Assembly: GCA_902771735.1 (NCBI GenBank)
Contig: CACXXO010000017.1
Coordinates: forward strand, 1-64,000
Origin: an uncultured Bacteroidota bacterium
GTDB taxonomy: Bacteria > Bacteroidota > Bacteroidia > Bacteroidales > P3
Direction of reading: 5' to 3'
Length of the DNA stretch: 64,000 nucleotides
The position numbers and the translations under genes are program-made. The notes below the pieces were generated by a model, which saw nothing but the letters and a program-made list of their open reading frames with translations, searched no databases and was not told the DNA's origin. Positions 7,108 through 14,771 of this stretch are shown here, piece by piece (within the stretch, counting starts at the first letter, position 1; every line of letters starts with the position of its first letter).

Positions 7108-9656
7108 TCCTCCTTTTTCAATTCCTCAATCCAGTCCATCAAAGCTTTCACAGCCGCCATCTTGTCGGGATACAAGGCTTCGAAACGGTGGTAGCGACCC
7201 TCGAGGACATATTCGAATACGGCAGTCCCCTGGTCTGTGCAACCTGGCATCGGGCCAGGGCCCACCATGCCCTTATAGTCCTCGGCGGCGAGGACCTCGA
7301 GCCGGCGGCGCAGGGCATCCTGGTCGGCGGCGCTGAGAGCCTGCTTGCGCACCACGACGGTGTCGGGCCACTCCTGCGAAATGTCGGCAGAGTCATAAAG
7401 GTCCCTTGTATTGAACATCTCCTTGACATACAGTGTGTCACCATCGATGCGGACAATCTCGGTGCTGCCCGAGACCGGACTGAAACCAATCCACCGAAAC
7501 GACGGCCATTCCCTCTGCGGGAACACCAGGCTGGGCTCCTGCATGGTGGCAAGGTGGCGGCGATAGCTGTCCGATTCCTCTTGCGCCTCACGGAAAGGGG
7601 TGAGCAGGTCATAGTCGACGTAGTGTTTCTTCTCCCACAGCTCCTCGGGCATCGGCACATAGCAGGTGCTGTCCACCACGGGCTTGTGGATGGTGGAGTC
7701 ATTCTTCAAATCCCAGTTCTTCCAGACAAGGTGCTGGATGGGGTAGTAGAGATAGCCGTATTGCAGGGGGTCGCTGTGGTAGACGCGCCGCAGGCAGTCG
7801 TAGGCCAAACTGTCGGCCTTGGGGAAGGACTGCCAGGTAGGGATATCCTCCAGCAGGGCGTCATAATAGTACAGCTCTCCAAGCTCCAGGTCGTGGTTGC
7901 CTCCGGAGAGTCTTCTGTTGCGGACGATGCCGTTCAGGTGAATGTCCTTCCTGCTGCGCGAGGAGAAGTATTCGCGACTGCGGTCGAGGCGCATCATCAG
8001 GGTGTCGGCCTCCGTCCATGTGCGCACAAACGACACCTGCGAGTGGTACCATCCGCCGCCGCGCCCCACATGTTCAACGAGGTAGTAATCGCAGGCTGCC
8101 GGCACATCGTGGAACACCACCGTCTGCCCTATCGGGTCGAAATCTCCCACGATGGCGCTGTCCACGCCGTCGACATACATCCCAATGGGTCCAGAGAGCG
8201 GCCATCCACTTTCCGTCTGCAGCCGCAGGGTGAGGGTGATGCGCTTGTGACGCATCCGCAGGGTGTCGAGCATAACGTCACCCTTCACGTCGATCGTCCG
8301 CTCAATGGTCTCGTAGCCGGGCTTCTCGACGCTGAGGGTATATTTGCCCTTGGGGACATAGTGGGTCGTGGGTTCGCCCTTCCACCGGTGCGCCTCGCGG
8401 AAGCTCAGCCACCGGCGTCCACGCGTGTAGCTCTCGGCCGAGAAATACTTGTGCCCCGGGAACTCGTCCTCCAGATAGAAACTCACCTTGCAGAGGTGCC
8501 GCAGGCGGAGGCGGATGAGGTAGTCAAAAAGGGTCTTTATCGGTTCCTCCTTTCCGGGATGGTAGCAGATAACACTGCGGTAGTTTCCATCCTTCACCCA
8601 CTCGAACTCGAACGTCGGGCCGTCGATGCCCGGCCAGTCTCCCACGAGGTTGGTCGTGAGGGTGTCGAGGGCGGCGATGCAACGCGCCATCGTGTCGAGC
8701 TCGGCCTTGGTGAGGGCGAAGTCGAGCGCCTCGTCCACCCTCTTGGGCGGCTCGCCGTCCCATGTATACTCGCGGCAGCGGTAATAGAAACGCCCCTCCT
8801 CCACACGCACCGATGTCGGCGTGCTCAACCCGCCGTCCATCACCATGCGGAACGCCAGCCCCTTGCGCTTCGGGTACACCAGGCTCTTCTCGCCCATGGG
8901 TTCCAGGCTTAGTGCCCTCCCCTTCGACCACTCGCGAGCATGCGCTATGAGGTCGCCGTAGTCGGTCGCGGTGTCGTCCATCCAGTTCTCCGGCACCTCA
9001 GGCATAGGGCAATACCATCTTCCGTCGGGCTTGCGCGGAGGCTTCACGCGGAGGTCGGGTTCCAACCCCATCCTGCGCTCCATCTGGCGGATGGTATAGT
9101 AGAGGTAGTCGTATTCATTGCGGTCGCAGAAGTAGCAGAACTTCAGGTAGTACAGCACCGTATCCATACTGTAGGTGCGCCAGCGCGGCAGGCGGTAGAA
9201 CAGGTCGTCCTCCATCATCTGCGCCAGCGTGGCGTAGTTGGGCTGGTAGGGCCAGCGGTTGGTGTCCGTGCCGTAGAGGTCGGCCTTCAGCAATGCCTCG
9301 CGTGCATGGAGGGTGCTGTCCTTCTCGCGCCGCGAGCGATAGCCGTCTCTGTGCATCGGCCAGGGGGTAACTATCAGGTCCAACGCAATGGAGGTATCGC
9401 TCTGCAAGTCGAGGCAGACATCGTCCAGCATCAACGCACTTATCACACAGCGTCCGCGTGGCACCACCATGCGGAAGTGACCCGTGCTGTCGGGTTCAAC
9501 GGAAAAAACGCTGTCCAGGCCGTCGCAGGTCACAGCCACCCCGAAGATTATTGGGAAACCCTCCTCGGTAATCTTGATGTCCGCCGTCACCGTCTGCGCC
9601 TTCGCGCCGACCGTCAGCAACAGCAAAACCGATACTATAAAAAATGTTTTATTCAT
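7104..9656 (-). CDS. large secreted protein with internally duplicated module, function unknown
   Basis: 850 residues with a signal peptide (MNKTFFIVSVLLLLTVGAKA, cleavage before Q). A module in the first half (about residues 110-380) recurs in the second (about 580-845). Shared landmarks in the same order: YLYYTIRQM / YLYYPIQHL, YCPMPEVPENW / YVPMPEELWEK, DYGDLIAHAREW / DYDLLTPFREAQ, and SLVYPKRKG / SLVFPQREW. Between them is a beta-rich carboxypeptidase-regulatory or PEGA-like segment (GKYTLSVEKPGYETIERTI, about 440-470). No catalytic motif or T9SS tail was recognised. It is likely periplasmic or surface-exposed and is translationally coupled to aroE. Confidence 0.75.
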   Translation of the reverse strand: MNKTFFIVSVLLLLTVGAKAQTVTADIKITEEGFPIIFGVAVTCDGLDSVFSVEPDSTGHFRMVVPRGRCVISALMLDDVCLDLQSDTSIALDLIVTPWPMHRDGYRSRREKDSTLHAREALLKADLYGTDTNRWPYQPNYATLAQMMEDDLFYRLPRWRTYSMDTVLYYLKFCYFCDRNEYDYLYYTIRQMERRMGLEPDLRVKPPRKPDGRWYCPMPEVPENWMDDTATDYGDLIAHAREWSKGRALSLEPMGEKSLVYPKRKGLAFRMVMDGGLSTPTSVRVEEGRFYYRCREYTWDGEPPKRVDEALDFALTKAELDTMARCIAALDTLTTNLVGDWPGIDGPTFEFEWVKDGNYRSVICYHPGKEEPIKTLFDYLIRLRLRHLCKVSFYLEDEFPGHKYFSAESYTRGRRWLSFREAHRWKGEPTTHYVPKGKYTLSVEKPGYETIERTIDVKGDVMLDTLRMRHKRITLTLRLQTESGWPLSGPIGMYVDGVDSAIVGDFDPIGQTVVFHDVPAACDYYLVEHVGRGGGWYHSQVSFVRTWTEADTLMMRLDRSREYFSSRSRKDIHLNGIVRNRRLSGGNHDLELGELYYYDALLEDIPTWQSFPKADSLAYDCLRRVYHSDPLQYGYLYYPIQHLVWKNWDLKNDSTIHKPVVDSTCYVPMPEELWEKKHYVDYDLLTPFREAQEESDSYRRHLATMQEPSLVFPQREWPSFRWIGFSPVSGSTEIVRIDGDTLYVKEMFNTRDLYDSADISQEWPDTVVVRKQALSAADQDALRRRLEVLAAEDYKGMVGPGPMPGCTDQGTAVFEYVLEGRYHRFEALYPDKMAAVKALMDWIEELKKEE

Positions 9657-9730
9657 ATAATATATAATAACGCCAAAAACGCCAAATCTCTACACGGCAG
9701 GGTCGGATTTAATATAATTTAACATTAACA

Positions 9731-9830
9731 CCCTGTCATCGACCTACCACCGACCTATCATCTCCTACCGTGGTGGGAGATGATAAGGAGGTGGTAGGGA
9801 GATGGTAAGGAGTTGGGAAAGAGTTGGTGG
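9731..9830 (+). repeat. intergenic hairpin element, copy 1 (11-bp units)
   Basis: The left arm is made of roughly 11-base C-rich units (CCTGTCATCGA, CCTACCACCGA, CCTATCATCTC). The right arm has complementary-style G-rich units (GGAGGTGGTAG, GGAGATGGTAA, GGAGTTGGGAA, AGAGTTGGTGG). At the centre TATCATCTCC-T-ACC pairs with GGTGGGAGATGATA. Three more copies occur at 26398-26498, 34081-34188 and 54281-54385. The rest of 9657-9904 is AT-rich spacer. Confidence 0.8.
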
Positions 9831-9888
9831 TTATGGGACACAGATTTACAGCAAGTTAGAAAAGAGCTTCCAGCGAGGTTCGAGATAA

Positions 9889-9920
9889 AAAAAAGGCCGC
9901 CGGGTTAGCGGCGGGCCTTG
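9889..9920 (-). terminator. rho-independent terminator of the DMT gene
   Basis: On the minus strand AAGGCCCGCCG pairs with CGGCGGCCTT around a loop holding the TAA stop at 9905-9907, followed by a run of eight or more T. The gene's last codons form the 5' arm. Confidence 0.75.
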
Positions 9921-10789
9921 GAGAGGACGACCATGGTTACGGCCGTCAGTATCAGGATGATACCCAGCAAAAGCCGTGGTGAGAAAGGCTCGGCGAAGAC
10001 GAAGACCCCGATGAGGACAGCGGTCATGGGCTCGAGGGCTCCGAGGATGGCCGTGGGGGTGGAGCCGAGGTACTTGGCGGCGTAGACCATCATCACCAAG
10101 GCCATGATGGCGGGGACGACGGCGAGCCAGCCCACCCAGAACCAGGCCGTGGGCGACGGTGGCAGCATGAGTGGCTGATGGCTGAGGAGTGCATAGACGA
10201 CATTGCCTAACGCACAGTAGAAGAGGACATAAAAATTAATCTTGAACGACGACATCTGCAGGGGCGACTTGTCTACGACGATGATGTAGAGCGCATAGGT
10301 GAGTGCCGAGATGAGCACAAGCACGATGCCGAGGAGGGAGAAAGTGCCGCCTTCGTCGTTGAACGACAGGAGTGCCACGCCCACAAGCGAGAGGGCGATG
10401 GAGAGGACTGTAGTCCAGGTGATTCGTTCGCGGAAGAAGAATGTCATGATGGCGGCGGTCATGACGGGATAGGTGAAGAGGATAGTGGAGGCGATGCCCG
10501 AGGGCATGAGGGAGAAGGAGGTGTAGAGGGTGGTGGAGGAGAGGATGAAGAGGATGCCGAGGGCGCTGAGGGTGAGGAATTCGCGTCGGTTGACGCGGAG
10601 GTTTTCTTTTTTCAGCGCGCAGCGGCCGAGCATGACGAGGGCCACGATTATCCAGGCGAGTCCGAAACGGTAAAAGAGTACCGAGGGGATGTTCATCCCC
10701 TCGGCGTAGAGGTAGCGGGCCAGCGGATTGGTACCGTAGCACACCGCAGCGCCAATAGCGCAGACGATGCCTATAATCTTCTTATTCAT
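9905..10789 (-). CDS. DMT superfamily (EamA) transporter
   Basis: 294 residues, almost entirely hydrophobic, consistent with ten membrane helices and two EamA repeats. The N-terminal MNKKIIGIVCAIGAAVCYGT and the later GIASTILFTYPVMTA and LGSTPTAILGALEPMTAVLI segments are typical of drug/metabolite exporters. The substrate is unknown. I chose the ATG at 10789 over an in-frame TTG at 10792: its A lies inside the ftsZ stop (TGATG, one-base overlap), so translation should be coupled to ftsZ. A terminator hairpin overlaps the 3' end, making this the last gene of the dcw transcript. Confidence 0.88.
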   Translation of the reverse strand: MNKKIIGIVCAIGAAVCYGTNPLARYLYAEGMNIPSVLFYRFGLAWIIVALVMLGRCALKKENLRVNRREFLTLSALGILFILSSTTLYTSFSLMPSGIASTILFTYPVMTAAIMTFFFRERITWTTVLSIALSLVGVALLSFNDEGGTFSLLGIVLVLISALTYALYIIVVDKSPLQMSSFKINFYVLFYCALGNVVYALLSHQPLMLPPSPTAWFWVGWLAVVPAIMALVMMVYAAKYLGSTPTAILGALEPMTAVLIGVFVFAEPFSPRLLLGIILILTAVTMVVLSKARR

Positions 10790-12423
10790 CAATCGACACC
10801 GGCGTCGTAGTAGGTATTTTTGGCCAAAGAGCCGTCGGCACGCATGGAATAGGACGGGGCCTCGCGGTCGCTGGAGTGGCGGCCTTCGTAGAGGTCGGTC
10901 TCGGCATACTCGCGTGTGGCGGGCATGGACTGTACGATGTCGGCGCCGTTGGCGTTGTTGCGCAGGAGGTCGTGGATGCGGCGGATGCGGTCGGCCGTGG
11001 TCTTGACGTCGTTTTCGTTCTCGAAGGCGCTGCGGCCGGGTTCGGGAGCCGAATAGACGGGAGCGGGAGCCGGTTTTGGGGCTTCGGCGACGGGGGCCTC
11101 GACGGTCATGGTGTCGAGGATGTGGATTTCGTCGACCATGGCGTCGGCCGTAGGTTCGGCCACGGGGCGCACGGGTTCGACAACGGCCACAGGCTCTTCA
11201 TCCTCGAGGACGAAGACATGCTTCTCGGCATTTGCCGCAGCCATCGGGATTTCGGGGGCGACGGCGATGACCGGGGTCTCGGCGACGGGTTCCTCTTTCT
11301 TGATGAGGACAGGCTCGTCGATGGCCGCGGGCTCGGGAGCCACCACGGGGGCGGGTTTGGCGGGTTCGACGTCCTGAGGCAGTTCGATGACCTTGGGGCC
11401 TTCGGGGATGAGGGTAGACTTCTCGAAGCCGGTGGCGATGAGGGTCACCTTGAGTTCGTCGTCGAGGGTCTCGTCGGCGCCGGCGCCCCAGATGACGTCG
11501 GCGGTGCCGTCGGTCTTCTCGCTGAGGAAGTCGGTGATTTCGCCGAGTTCGTCCATGGTGATTTCGTGGTCGGGGTGGTAGGAGAAGTAGAGGAGGACGT
11601 TTTTGGCGCCGCGGATGTCGTTGTCGTTGAGCAGCACGGAAGTGGAGGCGGCGGAGATAGCGTCGATGGCACGGTTCTCGCCCTTGCCGCTACCGGAGCC
11701 CATGAGGGCGGTGCCGCTGTTCTCCATGACGGTGTTGACATCCTGGAAGTCGATGTTGACGTAGGCGTCGACGGTGATAATTTCGGCGATACCCTTGGCG
11801 GCGGTGAGCAGCACGTCGTTGGCCATGCCGAAGGCCTCGGAGAGTTTGAAGTTGCTGAAGGAGCGGAGCTTGTCGTTGTTGATGATGAGGATGGAGTCGA
11901 CATGCTTGCGGAGCTCGGCGATGCCGGCCTGAGCCTGCTCGCGGCGGGTCTTGTTCTCGAAGCTGAAGGGGAGGGTGACGATGGCCACCACGAGGATGTG
12001 GCTCGTCTCCTCGTTGTCGAGCTCGATGCTCTTGGCGATTTCGGCGATGACAGGTGCCGCACCGGTGCCGGTGCCGCCGCCCATGCCGGCGGTGATGAAG
12101 AGCATCTGGGTGTTGTGGGAGATGGCGTCGCGGATTTCGTCGGCCTTCTCAAGTGCAGCCTGACGGGCGCGCTCGGGTTTGTTGCCGGCACCAAGTCCGT
12201 GACCCAGAGGAATTTTGTTGGGGACAGGCGAGGTGTTGAGGGCCTTCATGTCGGTGTTGCAGACGATGAAGTCGACTCCCTTGATACCCTGACGGAACAT
12301 GTGGTTGACCGCGTTGCCACCGCCACCGCCGACACCAATGACTTTGATGTAGGAGGACTGGCCTTTGGGCGAGTCAAAATCGACATTAGGGGTTCCGAAA
12401 GAGAAATTTACTACTTCTTCCAT
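10789..12423 (-). CDS. ftsZ: cell division protein FtsZ
   Basis: Tubulin-like GTPase that polymerises into the cytoplasmic Z-ring. The GTP-binding VGGGGGNAVNHM loop is near 31-42, the tubulin signature GGGTGTG at 115-121, and the T7-loop region NIDFQDVNTVM follows near 220. The GTPase core ends near residue 335. After that comes an unusually long (~200 residues) Pro/Ala/Val/Glu-rich linker, then a conserved C-terminal segment (TADRIRRIHDLLRNNANGAD). The total of 544 residues exceeds the about 380-430 of many bacteria, but Bacteroidota FtsZ often has long tails. It follows ftsA after 137 bases that contain a possible promoter. Confidence 0.97.
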   Translation of the reverse strand: MEEVVNFSFGTPNVDFDSPKGQSSYIKVIGVGGGGGNAVNHMFRQGIKGVDFIVCNTDMKALNTSPVPNKIPLGHGLGAGNKPERARQAALEKADEIRDAISHNTQMLFITAGMGGGTGTGAAPVIAEIAKSIELDNEETSHILVVAIVTLPFSFENKTRREQAQAGIAELRKHVDSILIINNDKLRSFSNFKLSEAFGMANDVLLTAAKGIAEIITVDAYVNIDFQDVNTVMENSGTALMGSGSGKGENRAIDAISAASTSVLLNDNDIRGAKNVLLYFSYHPDHEITMDELGEITDFLSEKTDGTADVIWGAGADETLDDELKVTLIATGFEKSTLIPEGPKVIELPQDVEPAKPAPVVAPEPAAIDEPVLIKKEEPVAETPVIAVAPEIPMAAANAEKHVFVLEDEEPVAVVEPVRPVAEPTADAMVDEIHILDTMTVEAPVAEAPKPAPAPVYSAPEPGRSAFENENDVKTTADRIRRIHDLLRNNANGADIVQSMPATREYAETDLYEGRHSSDREAPSYSMRADGSLAKNTYYDAGVD

Positions 12424-12519
12424 GTGCTTGTATATTTCTATCTTACTGAATAAGAATTCGTTATTAAAATATTCCGTATTATTTTGGCAGTATAAAATTA
12501 CTACTTTTCTGTCGTATAA

Positions 12520-12550
12520 ATAAACTATCTACCAATTAGTTATCAACAAA
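12520..12550 (-). promoter_or_regulatory. possible ftsZ promoter
   Basis: On the minus strand TTTG (12550-12547) is separated by exactly 19 bases from TAGTTTAT (12527-12520), a near match to the Bacteroidota -33/-7 arrangement. It lies between the ftsA stop and the ftsZ start, about 95 bases upstream of ftsZ. Confidence 0.4.
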
Positions 12551-12560
12551 ATAATTCACA

Positions 12561-13973
12561 TCAGTCGTCGATACCCTCGTCGAAGAGTTTCTTGAAAAAG
12601 CCTCCGATGGTCTTCTCGAAGTTATCGCCTTTCTTCTCTTTCTTTTCCTTCTTGACCTTTTTGGGCTGTTTCTCCGAGGTCTCGTCGTCGCTGTCGGGAG
12701 TGGGATCGGCGGCGGGTTCCATATCCATATTGGCGAAGATGTCGACCTTGCCGTCGTTGTTGTCCGCCTCGGTTTTCACGTCATCCTCGAACGAGTCCTC
12801 GTGCTCGGCTTCGGCCTGTTCGAGACCGTAGAGGACGAGGCCGATACCGGTGGCATACATGGGATGGGCCAGGTCGGCGAAGGAGACGCTGTCGGGCGAG
12901 AGATGTTCGTTGGGGACACCGATGCGGGTGTCGGTGGTGGTGATGAGTTCGCAGAGTTCCTTGATGTTCTTGAGCTGGGCACCGCCGCCGGTGAGGGTAA
13001 CGCCGGCGATGAGTTTCTTGTGGAAGCCAGAAAGCTTGATGGAGTAGTCGACCTGCTCGAGAATCATGCGTGTGCGGGCATTGATGATGCCGGCGAGGGT
13101 TTTGACGTAGATCTCGCGCGGGGCCTGGCTACGGATGCCGGGGATGGAGATGACGTCGTTCTCGGAGACGGCGGAGGTAAGGCAGGAGCCAAACTTGACT
13201 TTGAGACTCTCGGCCTGCTTCTTGAGGATGTTGCATCCCTCGCGGATGTCGTTGGTGATGGCGTTGCCGGCCAAGGGGAGCACCTCGGTGTGGCGGATGA
13301 TGCCGTCGTGGAAGATGGCGATATCGGTGGTGCCGCCGCCGATGTCGACCATGGCGACGCCGGCGTCGCGGTCGGAGTCGTCGAGGACAGCCTTAGCCGA
13401 GGCCACGGGTTCGAGGACGACACCCTTGATGTGGAGACCGGCATCCTGGACGGCATACTTGATGTACTGGAGGTTCTGCACGTTGGCAGTAACCATGTGG
13501 AAGTCGGCCTCAAGATTTTTGCCCACCACGCCCACGGGAGAGATCTCGCGGCTGAGGGGTTCGCGGTCGACGATATACTGCTGGGGGAAGATGTGGATAA
13601 TCTCCTCACCGGGCTCGAGCATGGTGTTGTACTGCTCGGAGATGAGTCGGTCGACATCCTCCTGCTCGATGAGGCGATGCTCGACGGGAATCATGACGCT
13701 GCCGTGGGAGGGGCGCGACTTGATGTGCTGGCCGGCAATGCCCACCCAGACCTCGTCGATGTCGACGTCGGCCTGGTCGGCGGCTTCGCTGACGGCGCGA
13801 CGGATGGACTCGGCGGTATCGGTGACGCTCTTCACCACGCCATGCTCAACGCCTTTGGAGTCGGTTTTTCCAAAACCCAGGATTTTCACTTTGCCATTTT
13901 CGGCACGCATGCCCACGAAACAGGCAATCTTGGTGGTGCCAATGTCAAGACCTACAATGATTTCGTTTTCCAT
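12561..13973 (-). CDS. ftsA: cell division protein FtsA
   Basis: Actin-like ATPase that tethers FtsZ filaments to the membrane. 470 residues. The phosphate-1 loop GLDIGTTKIACFVG is at the N-terminus; VDIGGGTTDIAIF (phosphate 2) and LTGGGAQLKNIKEL (adenosine motif) follow in order. The C-terminus has an acidic then Lys-rich linker (SEKQPKKVKKEKKEKKGDN) leading to an amphipathic helix, TIGGFFKKLFDEG, the likely membrane-targeting sequence. It lies 19 bases downstream of ftsQ. Confidence 0.97.
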   Translation of the reverse strand: MENEIIVGLDIGTTKIACFVGMRAENGKVKILGFGKTDSKGVEHGVVKSVTDTAESIRRAVSEAADQADVDIDEVWVGIAGQHIKSRPSHGSVMIPVEHRLIEQEDVDRLISEQYNTMLEPGEEIIHIFPQQYIVDREPLSREISPVGVVGKNLEADFHMVTANVQNLQYIKYAVQDAGLHIKGVVLEPVASAKAVLDDSDRDAGVAMVDIGGGTTDIAIFHDGIIRHTEVLPLAGNAITNDIREGCNILKKQAESLKVKFGSCLTSAVSENDVISIPGIRSQAPREIYVKTLAGIINARTRMILEQVDYSIKLSGFHKKLIAGVTLTGGGAQLKNIKELCELITTTDTRIGVPNEHLSPDSVSFADLAHPMYATGIGLVLYGLEQAEAEHEDSFEDDVKTEADNNDGKVDIFANMDMEPAADPTPDSDDETSEKQPKKVKKEKKEKKGDNFEKTIGGFFKKLFDEGIDD

Positions 13974-13992
13974 AAAATGTGTTATTTTTGAT

Positions 13993-14742
13993 TTATTTTT
14001 TCGTACAAACTACTTGTCCTTTGAACTTGAGACTTATCTTGGAATAGGTGTTCCATCCGGCGCGGGGCATTCCTTTTCGATAGAAGGTGAGGAGATTGGA
14101 GAACTTGTTGTCGAGGTCGTCGACGGCGCCAAGTTCGATGACATGGTCGCCCACTTTGGGGACCATCATCATGTTGCCGTCGCGCTCGATGAATATCTGG
14201 TCGATGAGGTCGCGGTAGTCGTCCTCGTCGTCGAGGAAGCAAGCCAGTTTCCAGATAGCCGTGGCTTGGGCGTTGAGGCTATCGAGGCGCAGAGGCTCGG
14301 TGAAGGAGCCCCCTGCCACGAGGACATCACAGAAACCCAAAGCCGAGGGAGGGAAGAGCACCCCATCGCGGTCGATGTAGAACTCGCGTGTGCCATAATA
14401 GAGGCGTGCGATGGGACGGCGCTGCCCGGCACGCACCACCACCTTGCCACCCACGCTGACGGAAGCGGAGACCTGGGTGAGGAACGGCACTCGGCGTGCC
14501 ACCGAGGCCACGCGCTTGCAGTCGACATTCTTCACACTCAACTGCAGGAGGTTGGGCATGCTGCGAAGGACGGTGTCGACCACTGTCTGGCTACCCACCA
14601 GCTGTGGGGTGTCGCCATAGCGGATGACAACCTCGATGCCACGCACCTGCGAACGCGAGCGCACCACATTGGCGACAATCACCAACACGGCGAGCACCAC
14701 GGCGCTCAGGACGATGAGCATGATTTTGGCAGGACGTTTCAT
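13993..14742 (-). CDS. ftsQ: cell division protein FtsQ
   Basis: 249-residue bitopic divisome protein. A short basic N-terminus (MKRPAK) is followed by one membrane helix at about 7-25 (IMLIVLSAVVLAVLVIVANV), then a periplasmic POTRA-like region (VRGIEVVIRYGD) and the FtsQ/DivIB beta domain. It links early cytoplasmic to late periplasmic division proteins. Sequence conservation is weak, as usual for FtsQ; the position between murC and ftsA supports the call. Confidence 0.88.
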   Translation of the reverse strand: MKRPAKIMLIVLSAVVLAVLVIVANVVRSRSQVRGIEVVIRYGDTPQLVGSQTVVDTVLRSMPNLLQLSVKNVDCKRVASVARRVPFLTQVSASVSVGGKVVVRAGQRRPIARLYYGTREFYIDRDGVLFPPSALGFCDVLVAGGSFTEPLRLDSLNAQATAIWKLACFLDDEDDYRDLIDQIFIERDGNMMMVPKVGDHVIELGAVDDLDNKFSNLLTFYRKGMPRAGWNTYSKISLKFKGQVVCTKK

Positions 14743-14771
14743 TGTGACGGTTAAAGTTTATCGATTAAAGA

